A stretch of DNA of 64,000 nt. Origin: Aureibacter tunicatorum (GTDB taxonomy: Bacteria > Bacteroidota > Bacteroidia > Cytophagales > Cyclobacteriaceae). The notes under the pieces were generated by a model. That model worked only from the letters and a program-made list of their open reading frames with translations. It searched no databases and was not told the origin of the DNA. Shown here piece by piece: positions 59,716 to 64,000 of the stretch. A program made the position numbers and the translations under genes. How positions within the stretch are numbered: the first letter of the stretch is position 1; the number at the start of each line of letters is the position of its first letter. Where the stretch lies: assembly GCF_036492635.1 (NCBI RefSeq), contig NZ_AP025305.1, positions 434,001 through 498,000 of the forward strand, in the 5' to 3' direction.

Positions 59716-61019
59716 AATTGAACTTATTGAAATTAGCTTTCACTTTCATCTTGATCGCCGGATTGCATGCTTTTATTCCAAAATATTTGGGTGGGTATGG
59801 ACTCATTGGAATCGCTGTTTTTGACGTGTTTTTTCTCCTCTATTTGCTTCACAAATACGAAACTTATAATGAAGCAATCATATGCGCTTTGGAAAGCTTG
59901 ATTAATGATGACTTTAGCATACATGCCCAAAAGTCATCAGGGATTAGTTCTGAATTGATAAAGAAATTGGAGCAATTGCAACTGAAATTCAAGTCCCAGC
60001 ATGATGAAACCGCTAAACAAACCGAGTATTTTCGTTTTTTGATTGAAAATATCAATATCGGCATTCTGACATACAAAGATAATTGGAAGATAGTCCATTC
60101 CAATAAGCGCTTTAAAGAGCAAGTCGGAGTCGGCCAGCTTTCGCATATTCGACAATTATTCAATAGCAACTCCGAATGGAAAGAAGCTTTGGAAAAAGCG
60201 AAAACATGGAAAAAGTTTCTTTTCGAATCACACCAACAGCATCGAAAAGCGAAATATTTGATTCAGTCTTCGACCGTTGCCATTAAAAATGACGAGTATA
60301 CTTTTGTCAGCGTGCATGACATTGAGCACGAACTTGAATATCAGGAGCTCGAATCTTGGAACAAGCTGTTTCAAGTGCTTACGCATGAAATCATGAATAC
60401 GCTCACACCTATCACTTCATTGTCCGAAAGCTTGTCTGAACTCGTAAATAATAGCGATATCGAGCCGGTTTCGAAAATTCCGACACTTCAGCGTGGTTTG
60501 GAAATAATCAAAGGGCAAAGCGATCATTTGATGCACTTTGTCAAGCTTTATAGAGGCTTTATTGAGCTTCCAAAGCCCAAAAAGAAAGATATTAATATCG
60601 CTGAACTGATTCATAAATCCATTCACTCGGCCAAAGAGAATAATTGTTTTGACAATACTAAAATTAGTATTAAGATATATCCGAAGGAGTTCTTGATTTC
60701 TGTGGACGAAGGCTTGATGACGCAGACTCTTACCAATATTTTGAAAAATGCTTGGGAAGCCAAAGACGAGCATAGAACCTTGGAAATTAATATCGATGCT
60801 CATCAAAACAATTCGGGGGTTTTGGTGCTATTTGTCTGCAATAATGGCCGTAAAATTCCTCCCGAAGCTTTGAAAAATATATTTGTGCCTTTTTTCACAA
60901 CGAAAGATAATGGAAACGGCATTGGCTTAAGCCTTTCCAAACAAATCGTTAATCTACATGGAGGCAAAATTTCCGTTTCTTCTACAGAAGAAAAGACTTG
61001 CTTTAAGATAGAAATATGA
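59712..61019 (+). CDS. sensor histidine kinase, partner of the NtrC-type regulator
   Basis: A 435-residue kinase. Two N-terminal transmembrane helices with almost no loop (residues about 5-50) are followed by a PAS-like segment (FRFLIENINIGILTYKDNWKIV). The H-box is FQVLTHEIMNTLTPITSLSESL; N-box NILKNAWEAK; G-box NGNGIGLSLSKQIVNLHGGKI. The absence of a periplasmic domain suggests that the signal is sensed in or under the membrane, for instance membrane stress. The start codon overlaps the regulator stop (ATGA), so the pair is translationally coupled. Confidence 0.93.
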   Translation: MKLNLLKLAFTFILIAGLHAFIPKYLGGYGLIGIAVFDVFFLLYLLHKYETYNEAIICALESLINDDFSIHAQKSSGISSELIKKLEQLQLKFKSQHDETAKQTEYFRFLIENINIGILTYKDNWKIVHSNKRFKEQVGVGQLSHIRQLFNSNSEWKEALEKAKTWKKFLFESHQQHRKAKYLIQSSTVAIKNDEYTFVSVHDIEHELEYQELESWNKLFQVLTHEIMNTLTPITSLSESLSELVNNSDIEPVSKIPTLQRGLEIIKGQSDHLMHFVKLYRGFIELPKPKKKDINIAELIHKSIHSAKENNCFDNTKISIKIYPKEFLISVDEGLMTQTLTNILKNAWEAKDEHRTLEINIDAHQNNSGVLVLFVCNNGRKIPPEALKNIFVPFFTTKDNGNGIGLSLSKQIVNLHGGKISVSSTEEKTCFKIEI

Positions 61020-61087
61020 TTTTTTGATAAATTTTCTGAAACAAATAAGGCCTCTGGAAATTGACATAATGAACTTTCAATATTATT

Positions 61088-61663
61088 ATGTCTGAGATAA
61101 TCGTCAAGAGCGCTAAAGAAGAAGATTTAGATCAAATCATCAATCTGCAACAAACCAATCTTAAGAGAAACGTAAATCTTGAGAAAAGGAAAAAAGATGG
61201 TTATGTCACGTTGGAGACTTCTGAGGATGTCCTGCAAGATATGATCAAAAACGAGCTGGTCATAGGCGCTTATGAAAATGATAAACTTGTCGCTTATCTT
61301 ATTTGCTTGGAAAAAGCACGTTTGGATGTTAATCTGGACGCGCTTACTGAACTTCAAAAAATTTCAAAGCAGATAAAAATCAACGGCAAACAACTTAATG
61401 ACACTAAATATTGCGCATTGGAGTCTATTTGCATTGATAAAGAATATCGCTCCAAAGGAATATTGCCAAAGCTGTATGAATATGCATCGAAACAATTGGG
61501 GCCAAAATACGACTATGCTATCGGGTTCATTGATCAAAAAAACCCTCGATCTTATCATTCACATGTGGAAAAACTAGGTTTTTTGACTATCGGCACATTT
61601 GATGACAGCATTAATAAAGCTACATGGAATATCGTCGCAAAGCCTCTGAGAGCGATTGGTTGA
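61088..61663 (+). CDS. GNAT N-acetyltransferase
   Basis: A 191-residue GNAT-fold protein. N-terminal part: SEIIVKSAKEEDLDQIINLQ; the CoA loop is SICIDKEYRSKGILPKLYEYA (key R, K and G residues about 117-130), and the end GFIDQKNPRSYHSHVEKLGFL is typical. Substrate unknown. It is 68 bases after the kinase gene, without a terminator between, and may be read through or separately transcribed. Confidence 0.82.
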   Translation: MSEIIVKSAKEEDLDQIINLQQTNLKRNVNLEKRKKDGYVTLETSEDVLQDMIKNELVIGAYENDKLVAYLICLEKARLDVNLDALTELQKISKQIKINGKQLNDTKYCALESICIDKEYRSKGILPKLYEYASKQLGPKYDYAIGFIDQKNPRSYHSHVEKLGFLTIGTFDDSINKATWNIVAKPLRAIG

Positions 61664-61743
61664 AATTCTTGTCATGGAATTTGAAGCCTATTTCAACATA
61701 ATGAGCAATGAGCTGTTGTCATTAGACAGGCATTATTCTCATT

Positions 61744-62919
61744 ATGTTCGAATATTTCAAAAAAGACAATAAACCAAGAAATATAGTCAACGAACGGGGA
61801 GCGTCAATTTCTCGCCAACCGCCAGCCAGTTCATTGCCTGTGCAAATGATGTTGAATCCAAAATTCACCTCTGTCAGCGTAGCAAAGCCTAAAAGGGGAA
61901 AAACAGCTCAAACATTTTTCCTGACAGATGCGAGAGGACACAAATTTGTCATGAAGTTTGACAATGGACATCCTTCCAACGCGCCACGAGAGTCTTTTGC
62001 TTCTAATTTTATCGAGAATATTGGAAGAGGAAACCTTACCGCTCCCGAATCTAAAGTTCTCCACAAAAGAAGCCGTGAAATCGTAGACCTCAAAAAAATC
62101 CTTGCTACCGACTATACGCCTGAAGGTCGAGAGCTATACTTGCTGTTGTTTTCATTTTCCAATCCTTATATCATATTGCAGGAATTTTCCGAAGGGAGCA
62201 TGCTGGAATATTCGAAAAAACCTCAAAGCCCATACAGAGAGTTTGAGCAAGATTCCAGACGAGGCATACAAATGGGAAGACTGGCCGCGTATGATTTATT
62301 TCTCGGAAATTGGGACAGGCTCTGGTATAGCTTCAACGAGGGGAACATGCTTGTGTCTGGATCGTCCTACAATATTTCTACAATTGACCAGACGCTATCT
62401 TTTGGAGATATGGACCATTTAGCCAACAAGGTTTTGGGATTAGGCAAAGAGGAAGATATGCTTGGCTCCAGAATGACACCTGAAGGTGAAAGGGAAAGTA
62501 TATTCACTATGACTGATGTTGATGAGCAAGAGCTTACCTGCAAAGCGAATCAAATCGCGGAGAAATGCCTCCGAGCATTCAAAAAAATTATCGAAGAATT
62601 CATGTCTCCCGGCACAGAAGCCCCGTCAGCCTTGGAAGGGCTTCACTTTACAATATATTCAAGTATAGTCATTGATCCATTAGCTTTGACGATCGGATTT
62701 GTAGAAGGCTGCTTTGACATCGCTATGCACTCCAGGCTTTCTTCTGCTTTAATGGACCAAGCGAATCATGAACAATTCTTGGCAGAAGCTTCAGCATTTC
62801 ATATGATGTGGCAAAAATTTCCACCTGTTCTTGACAGCTTCCCTCATATTGAAATCAAAAGAAAGTTGGACGAATACAAAGCCGCGCTGGGCCTCACAGC
62901 TTCATATTCGGATAAATAA
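61744..62919 (+). CDS. eCIS-cargo-like protein with PI3/4K- or actin-fragmin-kinase-like domain
   Basis: A 391-residue protein without signal peptide. A polar leader holds ISRQPPASSLPVQMMLNP (to about residue 42), like the leaders of eCIS-associated proteins. The next 220 residues look like an atypical kinase: nucleotide-binding lysine in HKFVMKFDNG, then GRLAAYDLFLGNWDRLW (catalytic DxxxGNxDR type) and ISTIDQTLSFGD (metal-binding Asp after a short strand). This order recalls actin-fragmin kinase and phosphoinositide-kinase folds. The rest is helical. It ends 2 bases before the convergent SNF2 stop. Kinase fold is plausible; cargo role is inference. Confidence 0.6.
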   Translation: MFEYFKKDNKPRNIVNERGASISRQPPASSLPVQMMLNPKFTSVSVAKPKRGKTAQTFFLTDARGHKFVMKFDNGHPSNAPRESFASNFIENIGRGNLTAPESKVLHKRSREIVDLKKILATDYTPEGRELYLLLFSFSNPYIILQEFSEGSMLEYSKKPQSPYREFEQDSRRGIQMGRLAAYDLFLGNWDRLWYSFNEGNMLVSGSSYNISTIDQTLSFGDMDHLANKVLGLGKEEDMLGSRMTPEGERESIFTMTDVDEQELTCKANQIAEKCLRAFKKIIEEFMSPGTEAPSALEGLHFTIYSSIVIDPLALTIGFVEGCFDIAMHSRLSSALMDQANHEQFLAEASAFHMMWQKFPPVLDSFPHIEIKRKLDEYKAALGLTASYSDK

Positions 62920-62921
62920 CT

Positions 62922-64000
62922 CTATTGAGAGGAGTAGGAAACTAGCTCGTTTAGGTCGCTATCAGACATGTCTCCGATCCATTTCTCTCCCGCAGCGACA
63001 GTCAAGTCCGATAACTTTCGCTTTGTTCTGATCATTTCGTCGATTTTCTCTTCAAATGTGCCTTGGCATATCAAACGATGGACCATTACATTCCTTTTTT
63101 GGCCTATTCGATAGGCTCTGTCAGTTGCCTGAGCTTCTACAGCAGGATTCCACCACAAATCATAGTGAACAACATGCGAAGCTTGTGTCAAATTCAAACC
63201 TGTTCCCGCCGCTTTCAAGGACAGTACAAATACTCTACAATCCGGATCATTCTGAAATCGATCTACCATATGATCGCGTTCTTTTCGGCTCAAGCCACCA
63301 TGCAGAAATTGCGAATGCGTATGATATCGTTCATCTATCCAGTTTTGGAGCATATTACCCATTTCTGTGTATTGGGTAAATATCAATACCTTTTCTTCTG
63401 TCTCAAAGACACTGTCCAATACGGCAAACAACTGGTCGGTTTTTCCTGAATACTCCGGTTTGTTCATCTTGCCTTTCAAAAATTGGGCGGGGTGATTGCA
63501 AACTTGTTTGAGCGAAGTGATCATGCTCAATACCATTCCTTTTTTCTCTATGCCTTCATCCGCTCCTCCAATCGCTTTCATAGCTTTTTCTACTGTAGCT
63601 TGATAGATACTCGCTTGTTCTTCCGTCAAAGCGCAATATACATTTTGCTCAATCTTATCTGGCAAATCGGTAATGATCGTTTTATCGGTTTTCAAGCGAC
63701 GCAATAAAAACGGCGAAGTCATCTTTTTGAACCTTTCCAGCACATCGTGGTCATGGACTTCTTGGATAGGCTTGGCATAATGGTCAACAAACTTTTTGAC
63801 TGTACCCAAATAGCCTTTATTGGCAAAGTCCATAATACTCCAGTATTCCGAAAGCCTGTTTTCCACTGGCGTTCCGCTGAGTGCGATTTTAACGCTCGCG
63901 GGGATTGATTTTACCGCTTTGGTTTGAGCTGTAGAAGCATTCTTGATATTTTGAGCTTCATCAATAATCAAAGCATACCAGTCTTTTTTCTTCAGTTTGC
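62922..64000 (-). CDS. SNF2-family helicase, C-terminal part (truncated by window edge)
   Basis: The frame is open to the right window edge, so only the C-terminal 359 codons are present. It begins near Walker B/motif II (YALIIDEAQNIKN), continues ALSGTPVENRLSEYWSIMDF (motif III), FLLRRLKTDK, VLIFTQYTEMGNMLQ, FVLSLKAAGTGLNLTQASHVVHYDLWWNPAVEAQATDRAYRIGQ (motifs V-VI, shown as one block), and ends FEEKIDEMIRTKRKLSDLTV. Such bacterial SNF2/RapA-like proteins translocate on DNA. The N-terminal half with Walker A lies outside the window. Confidence 0.93.
   Translation of the reverse strand, partial: KLKKKDWYALIIDEAQNIKNASTAQTKAVKSIPASVKIALSGTPVENRLSEYWSIMDFANKGYLGTVKKFVDHYAKPIQEVHDHDVLERFKKMTSPFLLRRLKTDKTIITDLPDKIEQNVYCALTEEQASIYQATVEKAMKAIGGADEGIEKKGMVLSMITSLKQVCNHPAQFLKGKMNKPEYSGKTDQLFAVLDSVFETEEKVLIFTQYTEMGNMLQNWIDERYHTHSQFLHGGLSRKERDHMVDRFQNDPDCRVFVLSLKAAGTGLNLTQASHVVHYDLWWNPAVEAQATDRAYRIGQKRNVMVHRLICQGTFEEKIDEMIRTKRKLSDLTVAAGEKWIGDMSDSDLNELVSYSSQ

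Noticed and set aside
1-64000. tRNA, rRNA, CRISPR, transposase or integrase genes
   Set aside because: None seen by eye on either strand; a tRNAscan or IS search would be needed to exclude short or diverged cases.

Overview
The window looks like chromosomal DNA from a low-GC member of the Bacteroidota, most likely Cytophagales/Flammeovirgaceae-like. Family-level markers are a BT_3928-type DoxX protein, a PG_1098-type methyltransferase with a THUMP-like end, a eukaryote-type (GT3) glycogen synthase, LytS/LytTR signalling, 780-residue FtsX-type permeases and several promoters matching the Bacteroidota pattern TTTG/TTG-N18-20-TAnnTTTG. I saw no rRNA, tRNA, CRISPR array, insertion sequence or prophage. 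The organism call is inference.

Layout. 1-6 kb: a YjaB-like acetyltransferase, a large orphan protein, and two minus-strand genes that resemble cargo of extracellular contractile injection systems (eCIS). 6-11.3 kb: a photobiology island (flavin reductase, DUF2256 broken by an in-frame TGA, Cry-DASH, a PhrB-like photolyase without Fe-S cysteines, an unknown gene, DUF2805, an unusual SDR). 11.4-18.7 kb, minus strand: FloA/NfeD membrane pair, a formylglutamate-hydrolase-like/DUF1704 fusion, methyltransferase, DUF721, CdaA and FolP. 19-29 kb: DoxX protein, AroK, DUF368, AroE, NrdD, UvrB and, convergent, DnaK with a sigma-54-like promoter. 29.4-34.7 kb: glycosyltransferases and a polysaccharide deacetylase (surface glycan). 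35-40.7 kb: Gmk, NadD, a DUF1460 lipoprotein, PyrH, Frr, glycogen synthase. 40.7-47.8 kb: a candidate structured RNA behind a consensus promoter, RsgA, GNAT, START protein, then a tight run SDR-DUF2062-epimerase-LytS-LytTR.

47.8-61 kb: another cargo-like protein; then a minus-strand export operon (TolC, membrane-fusion protein, ABC ATPase, two near-identical MacB/FtsX permeases separated by an internally deleted ATPase relic). Facing it are a TlpA-like thioredoxin, an NtrC-type regulator and its kinase. A 17-bp dyad occurs twice, 22 bp apart, upstream of tolC and once upstream of the regulator gene, suggesting that the two-component pair controls the exporter through sigma-54. 61-64 kb: GNAT, a kinase-fold cargo-like protein and the C-terminal part of an SNF2 helicase cut by the window edge.

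The most notable items are the structured RNA at 40931-41086, the regulator/dyad/exporter circuit with its ATPase relic, the scattered eCIS-cargo-like genes, the TGA-interrupted DUF2256 gene, and the PhrB-like protein that cannot bind the usual Fe-S cluster. All functional statements come from motifs read by eye; no database search was possible.
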